From: Polytrichum commune
Taxonomy: Eukaryota; Streptophyta; Polytrichopsida; Polytrichales; Polytrichaceae
DNA: 64,000 bases
Assembly: GCA_950295325.1 (NCBI GenBank)
Contig: OX485804.1
Span: 9,610,001 to 9,674,000, forward strand
Direction of reading: 5' to 3'
Shown here: positions 26,861-39,565 of the stretch, in pieces
Position numbering within the stretch: position 1 is the first letter of the stretch
How the letters are laid out: every line of letters begins with the position of its first letter
Program-made: the position numbers and the translations under genes
Notes under the pieces: model-generated
The model's database searches: none
The model's input: only the letters and a program-made list of their open reading frames with translations
Told to the model about the DNA's origin: nothing

Positions 26861-29800
26861 ATGGAGAAGTCCTCCACGCCTGCCTACTTGGGATTCTTTG
26901 AGCGTGCCAAATTATTGCGGGATGTTGGCGTTGGAGTTGTCCAGGCGAGTGGAAAGGTCGAGTTTCTGGGCGCTGGCTCCTCGCAACCTATATTCCAGTG
27001 CATCGAAGGAAGAGGGCAATGCGAATTGAGGCATGCAGATGATGGAAGAGTAGAGGTGGGAGGGAGTGATTGTGACCAGGGGCAGGGGGAGGCAGAAGGG
27101 CAGGAGGCCAGGCGTGGACGAGTGTTTGTAGAAGGAAGGGAGGACAAAAAGTGTAACAAGGACTGTGGAGGTAGCGCGCAGGAGGAGGGGAACGCAGAGG
27201 AGGAAGGGAGTGTGGAAGAGGGTGGGGGCGTTCAGGAGGAAGGGTTTGATGTGCAACAGCCAGGCACCTACGAGGCTGAGCGCAACAAACGCGTGGCAAA
27301 GGTCCAGGAACGACTCCAACTACTATTAAGTGCAAAACACAGCATGTGGGTTGGATCAATTTATGGGTTTTTGTTATTCTTGGGTTGTGGGTGTTCTCTC
27401 TTTCCGTTCGCCCGAACTGGATATTGGGCATGTAGTGAATGGTTGCCCGTACAGTCACATCCACATGTTCTCCTCCAAACCTTAATTTTGAATACCTAAA
27501 ATTTCCCTGTGCAACTTGTTTCGACGCCATTTTTTGGAGGACCAGCAGGTTGGTAGCCTCCATTCCAGTATTTTGTGTGAGGTGCAGCTGATGCTTGCAT
27601 TGTTGTGACTGTGTCAAATTAAAATCCGCTTGTGCGAGGAAATTGTGGGTATGTGGAGTGCAAATCCAAACAACCTCCTCAAACCCTTGTTTATTGTCCA
27701 CGTTTCGTGATATCTACCTCCGAGGGTGACCAAATAGAGCGTGAGATTGTGGTTGTGGGCCGTCAACTTGCATTTGTGAACCACAAATTGCAGAGCCAAT
27801 TGGAAATCATGAAAGATCTCATCCATGAGTACGAGGTTTCTTTGGAGGCGGAGGGAATGCTGGACTGCTTGGGTTTCCCATCTCCATCGGGGTCCTCTGG
27901 GAGCGTCCCCGTTGAAACGGCTCTCCCTGCTCTACCAATGTTAATTCCTTCCCCCCATCCTACAACCATTGTTGTTACGGGCAGGAATATGCAAGACCTC
28001 CGAGCGGCTATCCTCCCCTTGGTTCAGTATGACATGTTTTCATGGAGAAAGGACACATTTTTCGCTAGGATAGGGAAAAAACCCAAACATGCCTACACCC
28101 GAACCAAACCCCCCTGTAGTAATACAGGTTTCCAGCATGTACCAGTGGCAGTACTGGGAGGGAGGGAGGTGGACATGCCCTATGGGTTGTGGGAGGACTT
28201 GCATCGGCAGGTCGTGCGCACGGACAATGCGCAATTCCTAAAGACCAACCATCCAATGCTTCATGTCTTCTACAAATCTATGGAGGCGCAACTTTGTGCT
28301 ATCACCAGATGCCGCCTAGAAATGCATTGCAAAACCCCGGCAGTTCCCAAGTTTTTTGGATGACACGACTGTACATGACACGACCCGATCGTGAATGCCC
28401 TCCCAAAGAGCAACCGGATGTGTGGGACAAGCTGAAGGCGTATTGGAGTTCACCGGAATTTGCGAAGGTGGCGAAGGTGGGATCCGCAGCAACACAAACC
28501 GCAACACATTCCGAGGATATGCTAGTTACCACTGCACCCTACTTCGTTCTTGGTTCCGATACTGGATATGGCCAATTCACAAACCAACTCAAGGTCAACA
28601 ACTTTGCTATGAGTACCTCCCTTTGACTTCTGTGCTCAACAGGTAAGTATCGTTTCTTATTACTGACAACATTGTTCATTGTTTGCAGCATGTCACCGCA
28701 AGCGTGGGCACGCGTCTTGAAACATTGGAAGGCAAGTTGTCGGAGTTGTCGGAGTGCAGACCCTCTCGACAAGATTTTTCTGCTTTTATCTCGGAATTGG
28801 TAATGCTGAACTCCAATGTAAGAGCGCTGACGGACGTGATGGTTTGCAATTTGAAACATTACGAAGAGATGAAGCAATGGGAATTGAAGGTGGATGCAGA
28901 GAAGATCCCTGTAATGGACACGAGCATCGGCAAGACAATCCATATTCCTCCTCCTCCGTCAACCACCGAACCGGAAGGCGCGGAGCGCACTCGCTATTAC
29001 ACGCAAGTGTACTCCAGACGACAGAACAAAGACGTGGTGAGAGCACCCAGTCCCCCGCGTTTGTTCCTCAACGCGGAGGGTCCAGTGTCGGACAATGTGC
29101 ACTTGCCGTCCGCAAACGTGGAGGCAGCACCTGCGGATGAAAGAGCGGGGAGATCCACGTCACCCGGCTCGGACTGCGCCTTGATCTCTCCTCCGGCCAA
29201 GGCCCTCAAAACTGCGGCAACATCGAGGAAGAGACCGGCCTCAAACGCACGGGGAAGGCGATCGCGAAGGCCAAGGCAGTGGGCGCCAACACTAAGGATT
29301 TGGCCGAAGCCGACATGACACTGATTGTTCTGTCCTCAAAGAAGATAAGTAACAACAACATTGTATTCGTTAACATGAATAGGCAGCAAGCATGAAACGG
29401 GTAATACAATATTTGCATGCGTGCAGAACAACCACCCAAATGTGGTTACACCACATGTCAACAACTCAGAGTCCCGAGAATGTCCGTGGGCGGAGTGGGG
29501 GCAGCGTTGTTTATGAAGGTCAGGGCTGACTTGAATTTATTTTTGTCACTTAGTGCAACGTATTTTTTTAAATTGCGAGTAATCTGTGTTGACTTTGTGA
29601 CGTGCATATGCAGAATGCCGGAGGAGGGAGAGGAAAGGGCAACAACAGAACATTAGCACGGCAGTTTAAACCCGAGTGGGATTTAAACCGAAATAAGACG
29701 AAGCCACCTCCGAAGAAGACGCCATATGTAAGAATCGCGACTCCCACGGGATACATAAACCTTGAACTTCGTCCGGGAGCTGTACTTATGTGAAAGTTCC

Positions 29801-30053
29801 AGTCGTGCTAACCGGTGACTGTGTTTTTATTTTTGTACGCCCAGGGAGCATGGACAAAAGGGGAGTTGGTGGATTTATTCCACCCTGACGAGCCGGTGAA
29901 AAAAGTTACTGAATGTTGCAGTGTCTCCGGCCATGCCGGAGAACCATTCCATGGCATGAGCATTGCACCAGGAACGTTTAAGGTTAATGTGGGCCGGATT
30001 TTGGTTGAAGATTGCTCGTTGTTTGTGACCGTCAAGGACGACATGCCTCCATA
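26861..30053 (+). CDS. unrecognised multi-exon gene or transposon-derived gene, partly decayed
   Basis: A chain of plus-strand exons is likely. 26861-27329 starts at ATG (MEKSSTPAYLGFFERAKLL), turns Glu/Gly-rich and ends RNKRVAKVQERLQLLL. A second lies within 27632-28360 (VVVGRQLAFVNHKLQSQLEI, then VDMPYGLWEDLHRQV). About 28345-28650 carries PDVWDKLKAYWSSPEF, which resembles the W-x3-YW-S-E/F segment of plant En/Spm-type transposases. 28688-29330 follows donor CAACAG/GTAAGT and acceptor TTTGCAG, with a short coiled coil (TRLETLEGKLSEL) and a basic patch (TSRKRPASNARGRRSRR). 29610-29780 has QFKPEWDLNRNKTK. 29845-30053 follows acceptor CCCAG and has GAWTKGELVDLFHPDEPV. Frames shift between 28340 and 28620 and near 29220, so some exons are misread or the gene is broken. 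The family is not identified. Confidence 0.4.
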
Positions 30054-31920
30054 GCTCACACTTTTGAATGTCAAGCGCGGCATGACGGTGTGGCCGGGAG
30101 CCTATCTACGTCCGTACGAGCCAAACTCGGAATGAATAATGTAGGCATTATAGTTTTGAGGAAGTTACATTCGCAGATGCACAAGCATAACCATGTACGA
30201 GGCGTTCATGTTGGACACATGAACTTGGCAATAAAATGTATTGTTATGTTTTGTTTGTTTGTTATTTGTGGTTTGGACATTATGGCATGAGAACTTGTAG
30301 AGACGCTCATTTATTGGGTTGTTTCCATCTAGTGGATCAGACAAACACTCCCTTCATTTTCTACATGATTTTGATTGGTTGAAGGTCTTTCTTGGGGGAT
30401 AAAACATGATATTTTCTTGCGCATTCCTTCCTTTCATTGTTATAATTTTAAAAATCCAAAGGACAATTCATGCCCATTATTTCTCTCAAAATAGCCCATT
30501 TTCCATGTTTCAAAATCCTACAGATAAAGTCCATTTTCACTTCAAAACTTGTCCTTGAAAATTCCACAACCAACATTGAGTGAAATGCATGCAAAACAAT
30601 CCATCTGTAGGCTTGGGAAGTTAGGGGTTAACGTACATTGTAAAATTTTGTGCCAACACATTCTCCTTTCATAACATTATTCATATCCATAAGAATGTTA
30701 TGTGGGACTGATAGTATTCCACGAAATATTCTTGAATATTCCTCACATTTAGATTGAATGTGGGGAATATTCCGTGGAATATTGTCAATCCCACACACAC
30801 TGTTATGGATCTGAATAATGGCAAGTTGCTTGGTCGAGAACAATTTTACTATTTCTACAAAACAAATTGGCTGGCCTGGAGGAAGCAATCTGTAACAACA
30901 ATAATAGTAGCTAATTCAAGAGCTCTACTCAATTCCATCACAGGGAGCGGCATCACCGTGCGCAATCATTGATGTTTTTTCCATTGAAGGAAAAACAAAA
31001 AATTGCATTTTGTCATTGTTAGTTAGCATTGATGAATCATCATATAATATAAACTTGAATTCCACTTTCAGGCTCCTTCTAATTTATCACCAACAGTGTG
31101 TATGTTTGACAAATTTCATTTGGTGTACAACTTCAAATCCAAAGTGTCACGTGATGTTTTCAAAAACAAGAATAAATGTCAATTGACATTTACATTTTCT
31201 TCTCAAAATGCCACCTCAGTGTCACATGCCTAGTACTTCGTCTCACTTCAATTTCTAATGTGTCAATTGATGTGTGATTTTTTTCTTCACAAGTCGCACT
31301 ACATGTCAATTTCCAAAATGTGTGTGTCAATTGTGCATTTTTTTGTGTGCAAGTTTTTTTGTGTCAAATGTCAAAAACTTGCAAAAACTTTGTCAAAAAT
31401 ACACACTGATCACCAATATACCAGTTGTCCTGGTCAGACCCCATCTTGTCTTGCATTCTCATGAGTTGAGTGCAATTCATGCATGCCTCAACTTGCCAAT
31501 TAGACTTTGGGTTGGCCAACACTGAACACAATGACCTAAGTAAGTCTTGATTAACTACTGTGATGAATCTCATGGAGGAGAAATTCTTGATCAAGATCAG
31601 ATTACAGTTGCATTGATAGAATCATGTATGCGTATCTATTTCAAAACGCTCAAGAGTTGGGAGCTGAACATATATTATGTAATTGTCGGATTTCAGCAAT
31701 ATGTAGAACTGAAGATGATGGTGATGATGATAGCAAAGTCTCAGCACCCATGTGGGAGATTTTGTCGAAATACTGAAAGAAATGAGGGTGATGTTGTACA
31801 AAATTGCCATGTATTGACCAGATTCCAATTAACTTTCGCTTCATCATATTCCAATAAAATGATGTCATAATATTTTCAACTCAAGAACACTTTTATAAGA
31901 AACAGATGCATGGATCAATA
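30054..31920. other. intergenic, no gene seen
   Basis: Apart from the MITE at 30671, I see only AT-rich DNA. A TGTCAATTG/TGTGTCAA-rich tract lies near 31140-31400. Confidence 0.45.
30671..30820. mobile_element. foldback MITE, family A, copy 2
   Basis: The ends CATTATTCATATCCATAA and TTATGGATCTGAATAATG are inverted copies with one difference. The inner arms (TGTGGGACTGATAGTATTCC and GGAATATTGTCAATCCCACA) also pair. It is the same family as the element at 14161. Confidence 0.65.
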
Positions 31921-32602
31921 ATGTCAGATGCCATCACAAATTCCTGGTAGTAAAGAATGTGAGCCACTTTAAATAATTACGGACAAATGCGCAAGGAAGG
32001 AATCTTGCAAAATGTCTGCAACAAAAATATAGAATGAATATTTTAACTGATATAAATTTTTTTTCTCGAAATTTTTTTATGCTTGACACCATATTTACTG
32101 TCTGCAGACTTATGAAATTTTTGGAACTGAATGAAGTCCGTGATTTCCAGACCAAGCTTCAATCCAACCCCATGGACAGCTCAAAAATCAGATTCAGCTA
32201 TGTTGCAAGTCTGACCTCCAAGAGCAAAACATGTGACTCTTCGCCGATCGACATTTCAATTGTGGGTACAAATAGGTAGGCTCCGAAAATGGTGTTAGGA
32301 CAAGGAGGCCAATGTCGTGAGTTAAGAGCTGGACAATCTATCAACATGGGTGTTACTTCGTCTGCTAATTGGACATTGTCATTAGCTTCTATGATCCGCG
32401 GATTACACGTCGTGTGTCAGTGAATCACAACATGCTTTGCCTTCCTTGTTTCCTCTGTTGATCCTCTTACTTTGAGGTGCTTCAAAGCAGTTCCTCGATC
32501 GGTGGACTATGTGCAATCATATGCAAGCAGCAATTGTAAGTATGTGACTATTTTAACATCCATCATAGCCATTCCTTCACAAACGAACACATAATTACAC
32601 CC

Positions 32603-32690
32603 TCAGCTAGCAGACCCGGTGTTGTAGGACACGAGGATTCCGATGCTCGTGAACTCTTGCCATAGCAAATTTCATGCATACGGTAACCGT
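32603..32690 (-). pseudogene. remnant of the NRPD2 3' end (left arm)
   Basis: On the minus strand this reads PYA, stop, NLLWQEFTSIGILVSYNTG. It aligns with the C-terminus of the intact NRPD2 in this window (PYACKLLWQELMSMGVLV, then TLDTRLC). The flanking 50 bp match the NRPD2 3' flank (GCTAGCTGAG, ATGTGTTCGTTTGTG) even better. A Cys codon is now TGA, and a 1-bp deletion lies near the stop. Confidence 0.75.
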
Positions 32691-33233
32691 ATCATAAACT
32701 AGAAATGAAGATCTACGTGTTTAGCAATTTCTAATCGGATGCGACAATACCCGATCTGGTAATGTCCGTGGAGTAGTTGGAAGTGCCACAATCGGGTCCC
32801 GTACCTTTCCATTACTACCACAAAAAGTAAATAGTCTTGGCATTTGGGTGAAGTTCTGTCCGAATGAGGCCATTAGGATGTATAGATTCTTCATCGGTGA
32901 CAGATTACGACCATGACAGTCAATGTGCACTTGTTGAAGAATGGAGGCACATCAGCATTAAAACTTCAAGCTGCTAATTAGTTCCTCTTGAGGATACTAT
33001 TGGAGGCAGATGAATTTGTTACATAACACATGCCATCAAAAATTTCGTGATAGTAAAGAATGTAAACTGTCACTTTGAATTACTTCAGACAAATGCCGAA
33101 GGAATAAATCTTGTAAAATGTGTGCAACAACAATATAAGAATCACTGTGACTGATGTTTATTCCTATACAACTAATCTATGACACCATGTCATTTGTCTC
33201 CAGATTGATCTTCTGGAACCGAATCGAAGTCCA

Positions 33234-33680
33234 ATGGTTCTCAAGACCAAGCTTCGATCCTTATCCACGGTTGATTCCGAAGACCAGAAGCGATCGATGT
33301 TGCAAGAATTCCTCCCCAAGATCTCCGGGAAAAGTCGATCAGGATACAGGTTTTCCAGCTTGATGACGCTCATAATTCTCCAAAAACATGCACGTGTGTC
33401 GGCGATCGACATCTTAATCATGGGTTCAATCCCTGTCATCATTGTCATTTTCCTCCTCCATTATTCCATGTGGTCTTTCCTCCATCACCATCGTTGTTCT
33501 GTCCCATCTTGTCCCCCGGAATGTCGTTGATTTGCCCTTCAGTGGCTGTCAACGCCGCAACTGCTAATATGTTTAGGCAACAAGCTACGGAGGCTTCGAG
33601 GATTCTATTCGAATTCGACGTCAATCCTGTGGTCTGATTTGAACACCTGCACCGAAATTGAGACGGTATTGCTTTCACAG
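33234..33680 (-). pseudogene. array ORF copy (33.2-33.7), broken
   Basis: The minus strand carries AELNCESNTVSISVQVF then KSDHR, followed by shifted frames (MGQNNDGDGGKTTWNNGGGK). It is a homologue of the longer ORF at 40604-41014, broken by indels. A TATA-like sequence (GATAAATAGG) lies upstream at 33809-33816. Confidence 0.5.
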
Positions 33681-35482
33681 TTGAGCTCAGCTGCGATCCT
33701 CACTGGCACAAATTCAAGTAAGGGAATTGGATGAGAGTATGATTGAGGCTATTGTCACAGGAGTTGAGTGTGGTGGTCGGAGTGCGTTGGAGATGAGGTT
33801 TGGCTTCCTATTTATCTCCGTTTGTCTTATGCTTTCTGACATCTCATTGAAGACTAGCTAAATTACCTCCAGCCAGCCGACAACGTCTGGACCAAGCCCG
33901 CACATTGTAAATGAGACCTGTGAAATTTGGAGCTGCGTGCTCAATATTTTGTCGGTTGAGTCTGTATGTGCACGTGAAAGATTCAAATGTCGGACAATGG
34001 AACCCATGAGTCAAATATTTTCAGACGGACTCGACATATATGGTAAGCGAGGAATTCTGTCGGAAATTCCTTAAATTATACATTGTTCAGCGACTTTCAC
34101 GTTCCAAACTGGGGAGGCTCCGAAGTTGGGTGATAGTATGAGGAGGTCAAAGTCAGTTGAGATTAGTTGCGAGGAGCCTTCATGATGATTTTGTCTGTAT
34201 GCCATGGAGCAGGGCGCGCAACTGTCAAATAGTCTTTGAATTCTCTGCGAAGGTCGGCAGCAGAGGAGCATAAGCTAATTGAGGGTGAGTCGACATGCAC
34301 CAATCTACCGCAATTTGAGTATGAAAAGCTTCATGTCAAGCATTCCTCCAAATGTCGATCGTCAGCGAAGGTCATAGTTGACACTCACATTCGGAGACAT
34401 GTTGCCAACGCGAGCAAGAAATGGTGCGGTGGTAACGACTTGACCATGTTGGTGGCCATAGAGATGGTGCTTTTGAGTCGAATCTCACCAACTTGAAATT
34501 GCATCACTGTTCATAAACTTAGTCATAGCGTAGGTAACTTACCACCAACACGATGTTTTGACCAAAGGAGCTTGTCAACGGTTTGCAATGCCTGGAAATT
34601 TCAATGGAATCCCTGGCAGTTTTGGGTCAATGGCCGTTACCGACGCCGGCGATGGTTGAGAATTCCTTCTCGACATCATTCGAGTGAGCAATCATGTGAA
34701 TAGTAGCGTGATTTTATGTGCCGACATGACCCAGGCTTAAGACCATTTTATCAACATGGGTGTCAGTTCGTCCGGTAAAGTAGAAGTTGTAATTAGCTTC
34801 TATGATCTCAAGATTACACGTCGTGTGTCCGTGATTTGAATCACTACATCCCTTGCATTCCTTTTGACCCTACGGGCGGCACATCTCTATCGATCGCCTT
34901 AATTTGAGTTGTTTCAACGAGGATTCTGAAACCTAAAGTAACAATGTGCATGATTCTAAATTGCTAGTTAACCGTATGAGAGGATTCCCGAATCGCCTGA
35001 AACGGCCGAAATTTTGAGTGGAATTGGAAGGGCCCACAACAGGGCCGCTTACCATACCTTCGAAATCGCCTACTATCATAACAAAATTCGTCTGAGTCCT
35101 ACTCAGTTCGTGAAATTTCTGCCACTGAGACCATCTAAGAATAAAGCTATAATTCTATTGAAGTGCACGACATTAAGGAAAGTCATTTTTGGGCATAAAG
35201 GTGAAGCGATCTGTCCGAATTATGTTAATAAATTATACATCACTGACAGACTACGAGCATAATACTCGTGCTCAAAATTGAGGGCACATCAGCAAAACAT
35301 CAAGCGGCTAAATAGTTGCTGTCGAGAACACTTTTAGAAGCAGGTGTATAGACATTGATCACATTAGATGTCGTCACAAAATGCAGTGAGAGTAAAGAAT
35401 GTAAGTGACTTTGATTTATTTCGGACAAAAGCCGAAGGAATGAATCGTGCAAGTTTTTTGCAACAACGCCATATGAATCACA

Positions 35483-36190
35483 CTAACTGATGCATCTTCC
35501 TATAACATTAATGTATGACATCATTCGATTTTTTCCTCTAGACTGATGTTCTGGAACTGAAATGAAGTCCAATGCTTTCAGACCAAGCTTCGATCCGACC
35601 TCAGGGACACCGAAGCCCTGATGTTGAAAGAATCGTCCCCGGGAACTCCAGGAAGAGTCGATCGAATACAGGTATGCCATGTTGATGCACTCATGATTCT
35701 GGAAAACAAACATGTGTCTCTCGGTGATCGACATTTCAATAGTGCGTTCACCTCCTCTTGAAGACTCCTCTTCATTCATCGTCTCCATCAGTATTCCATA
35801 CGGTGCCCCCTCCATCACCATCGTCGTTCTGTCCCATCTTGTTCCAATTGGTTGTCGTTGATTGGTCCTTCGGTATATGTCAACTCCGCAGACTGCTCAG
35901 TATAGGCAAAAATTTGACGGGGGATTCGAGGAGTGTTTTCGAATTCGACGTAACTTCTGCGGTCCCAGTCGAACACCTGCACTGATGTGGATCACTTTCA
36001 CTTACCTCCACCATTCCATTTGGTCTCCCCTCCATCACCGTCATTGTTCTGTCCCATCTTGATAATTTGTTTAGGCAAAAAAGTAATGGAGGATCTGAGG
36101 GTTCTTTTCGAATTCGACGTAACTCTTGAGGCTTGAATAGAACACGGTCGCTGAAATTGAGACTGTTTTGCTTTCACGGTTGAGTTCAAC
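35483..36190 (-). pseudogene. array ORF copy (35.5-36.2), broken
   Basis: A minus-strand homologue of the array ORF. The frame 35483-35821 stays open (MVMEGAPYGILMETMNEEES, then RGRFFQHQGFGVPEVGSKLG) but is shifted relative to the upstream part. The TATA-like element is at 36297-36304. This unit is the one missing from the right arm. Confidence 0.45.
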
Positions 36191-37987
36191 TGCGATCCTC
36201 ACTGCCGAGGTTCAAGCGAATGAGTGGGATGACAACAAGATTAAGGCGATGACAGCACGAGTAGAGTGAGTGCGTTAGAGCTGGAGTTTGGGGCCCTATT
36301 TATCTCAATTTGTGTCGTACTGGTTGAAGACCAAATCACGTCCAGCCAGTTGACAGTATCTAGAACTAGACCGCATAGTGTATGCGGTGTGTGAAGCTTG
36401 AAGGTGCGTGCGCAATGTTTTGTCGGGTGAGCCTGTATGTGCACGTGGAAGAATTATGTCGGAAGATGAAAACCGTGAGTCAAATATTATTAGACAGACT
36501 CGACGTAGATGGTAAGCGAGAATTTCTGTCGGGAATTCCTTAAATTATACATCGTTCAGCCGAATTTCACGTTCCAAATTGGGGAGGCTCCGAAGTTGGT
36601 GATAGTACGAGGAGGGCAAAGTCAAGATCAGTTGCAAGGAGCCTTCATGATGATTTTGTCCGTGTCGGCAGGCACCAATTTAGCGCAATCTAAGTATGAA
36701 AAGCTGCATGTCGAATCCAGCAAACGCATTAATCCTCCAAATGTCCATCGTTAGCGAAGGTCATAGTCAAAGCACCAACAGTCATATTCGGAGAAATGTT
36801 GTCAACGCGAGCAAGAAATGGTGCGGTAGTTCCACTTGACCATGATGGGTGACCATAGAGATGAAGGTTTTGGGTTGAATCTCACCAACTTGACATTACC
36901 TGAATGTTCACAAATGTAGTCAAACTGTAACTAACTTAGCACCAGCAGGAATGTTTGACCAAAGCTTGTCACCGGATTGGATTGCCTGGAAATTTCAATG
37001 GAATCCCTGGCAGTTTTCGGTCAATGGCCGTTACCAACTCTGGTGATGGTTGAGAATTCCTTCACAACATCATTCCAGTGAGCAATCGTGCGAGTAGTAG
37101 CGTGCTTTCAGGGTCTGACATAACGCAGGGAGCAGGACCATTTATAAATATGGATGTTACTTCGTCTGGTATTTGGACATTGGGATTAGCTTCTATGATC
37201 CGAAGATTACACGTCGTGCGATCTCGATATGAATCACTACATGCTTTGCGATCCTTTCTTCGAACGAGCAGCGCATCTCTATTGAACGTCTTGCTGTAAC
37301 CCGTTTCGTAGCAGTTCCTCGGTGTAGTATGTGCGATCACATTCAAGCAGCAATTGTAAGTTATGTAACTATACTATGTTAACGAAGCACCTATCAGCTC
37401 GACCAGGACTCTGAGACTTAAGATGAAAACCTTTATGATCTGCTAAGCGGAGGAGAAATTCACAATCCGATTTAGCAACCGAAATTGTCCGTGGAGTTGG
37501 AAGTGGCCACCATAAGGCCGCATGGCTTACCTTTGAAATCCATTCCTATGACAGAATGTAGTGTGTGTTGGCATAAGGGTTATGCGGTCTGTCCGATGAA
37601 GATGTATAGATTCTTCATCAGTGACAGACTACGACCATGACAGTCCATGTGGACTTGTTCAACAAATGGGGGCATCAGCATTAAAATTTCAAGCTGCTGA
37701 AGAGTTCTTGCCGAGAATACTAATGGAGGGAGATAAATTTGTTAGATAGCACATCCCATCAATAAAATTCGTGATTAGAGTAAAGAATGTAACTGTCAAT
37801 TTGATTTATTTCGGACAAATGCCGAAGGAATGAATCTTGCAAAATGTTTGCAACAACAATATAAGAATCAGTGTAACTGATGTGTCTTCCTATAAACCTA
37901 ATCTGTGACACCATGTCATTTTATCTCGAGACTGATCTTCTGGAACTGAAACCAAAACCGATGATTTTCAAAACTTATCTTCGACCC

Positions 37988-38548
37988 TTATCCATGGTCG
38001 TCTCCGAAGAACAGAAGCGATCGATGTTTGAAGAACTCCTCCCCCAAGAAATCCAGGAAATGTCGATCCGAATACATGAGGTTGTCCTTGATGACGCTCA
38101 TCCTTCTGAAAAACAGACATGTCATGTATCTCGCCAATCGACATTCTAATTGTACAGGTTCAATTCCTGGTGGAGAATCGCTGCATGCACCGTCTGTCTT
38201 CATCGCCCATGCATCACTTTCATTTGCCGCCTCCACCATTCCATGTGGTCTTTCCTCCATCACCATCGTTGTTCTGTCCCATCTAGTTCTGAGTGTCGTT
38301 GATTCGCCCTTCAGTGCCTATGAACGCCGCCGACTGCTTTGCTCAGGCACAAATGTCACGGAGAATTTGAGAATTCTTTTCGAATTCGTCGTAACTCCTG
38401 TGGTCCGAATTGAACACGGCCACTGAATTGGAGACGGTCTTGCTGTCAAATTTGAGTTCAACTGGGTTCCTGAGTACCACAGATTGAAATAAATGAATGG
38501 GATGATAGTTTGGTTGAGGCAATAATCAGAACAGTGTAGTGTGGTCAT
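37988..38548 (-). pseudogene. array ORF copy (38.0-38.5), broken
   Basis: Minus-strand segments VELKFDSKTVSNSVAVF and MVMEERPHGMVEAANESD belong to the array ORF but are in different frames. The segment FLDFLGEEFFKHRSLLFFG follows. The TATA-like element is at 38581-38588. An inverted near-identical copy is at 56850-57399. Confidence 0.45.
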
Positions 38549-39565
38549 GCGAATGCGTTACAACTGAGGTTTGGGTTCCCTATTTATCCCAATCTCTTTC
38601 TTCGTACTGACTGAAGACTACATTACCTCCAGCCAGCCGACAACGTCTGGAGCTAGCGCGCATATTGTAAGCGATGTGTGAAACCTGAAGTTGCGTGCTC
38701 AGTACTTTCTCGGGTGAGGAGTCTGCGCACGTGAAGAAAATCAAATGTCGGAAGATGGAACGTATGGGTCAAATGTTTGATAGGGACTCGACATCAACGG
38801 TAAGCGAGGGATAATTTTGTCGGAAAATCCTTAATTTCACGATTGTTCACCTAAATTTCAAGATTTTTCACCTTAATTTCACGTGCCCAAGTAGGTAGGC
38901 TCGGAATATGGTGACAGTAAGAGGAGGCCAATGTAGTCCAGGTATTTTCTGATGAACTAACATCGGCGGACTAGTGGCCCCGTTGGTGGATTGCTTATTC
39001 GCAGACAGAAAGACTAAGTGCACATCACTAGCAACCACCAAACCCACTCCTCCAAATCTCGATCGTCATCCCAGGGGTTTAGGGGTATGGAGGTATAGAG
39101 CTTAAGGTTCAAAGCGTCAACAATCACAAGTCGTGGAAATGGTGTCAACGCGAGAAATTGTGCGGTAACTGTGATCTTTGACCACGATTGTTACCATATA
39201 AACTCCGTTGCTTTTGACATGATGAATTCCTGGCCTAGTGGGTTGATCAATACCGTCTCGAAATTGCGTTACGTAGTGTTTACAAAAAGTCAAGATGAAA
39301 CAATTACTAACTGTAACTAACTTACCACCAGCACGATGTTCTAGCCAAAGCTTGTTAAGGGCACGGAGGCTTAAAGTTATAGATCCTTCATTTACTCACA
39401 ATACAAGGATCAATGCGTCTCAAGACTGCTTGGAAATTTCAATGGAGTGCTCTGCCTGGTAATTTCTGTCAATGGCCGTTACCGACTCCGGAAATGGTTG
39501 AGAATTCCCGACATCATCCGCATAAGTAATCATGTGAATACCCCTTGGCTTTCAGGTGCCGACAT

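Larger units (their letters stand above)
32328..39565 (+). repeat. left arm of giant inverted repeat
   Basis: This block recurs in inverted orientation at 55765-60700. Matching points are 32340 with 60685, 32721-32930 with 60082-60291 (68 of 69 residues identical in the translated segment), 33445-33678 with 59346-59579, 37988-38266 with 57121-57399, and 39230 with 56030. Identity between arms is far higher than between units of one array, so the inverted duplication is younger than the tandem array. Confidence 0.85.

Noticed and set aside
26988-27701. 237-codon Pro/His-rich minus-strand frame
   Set aside because: It is the antisense of the Glu/Gly-rich plus-strand exon at 26861. It has no ATG with good context and no splice support.
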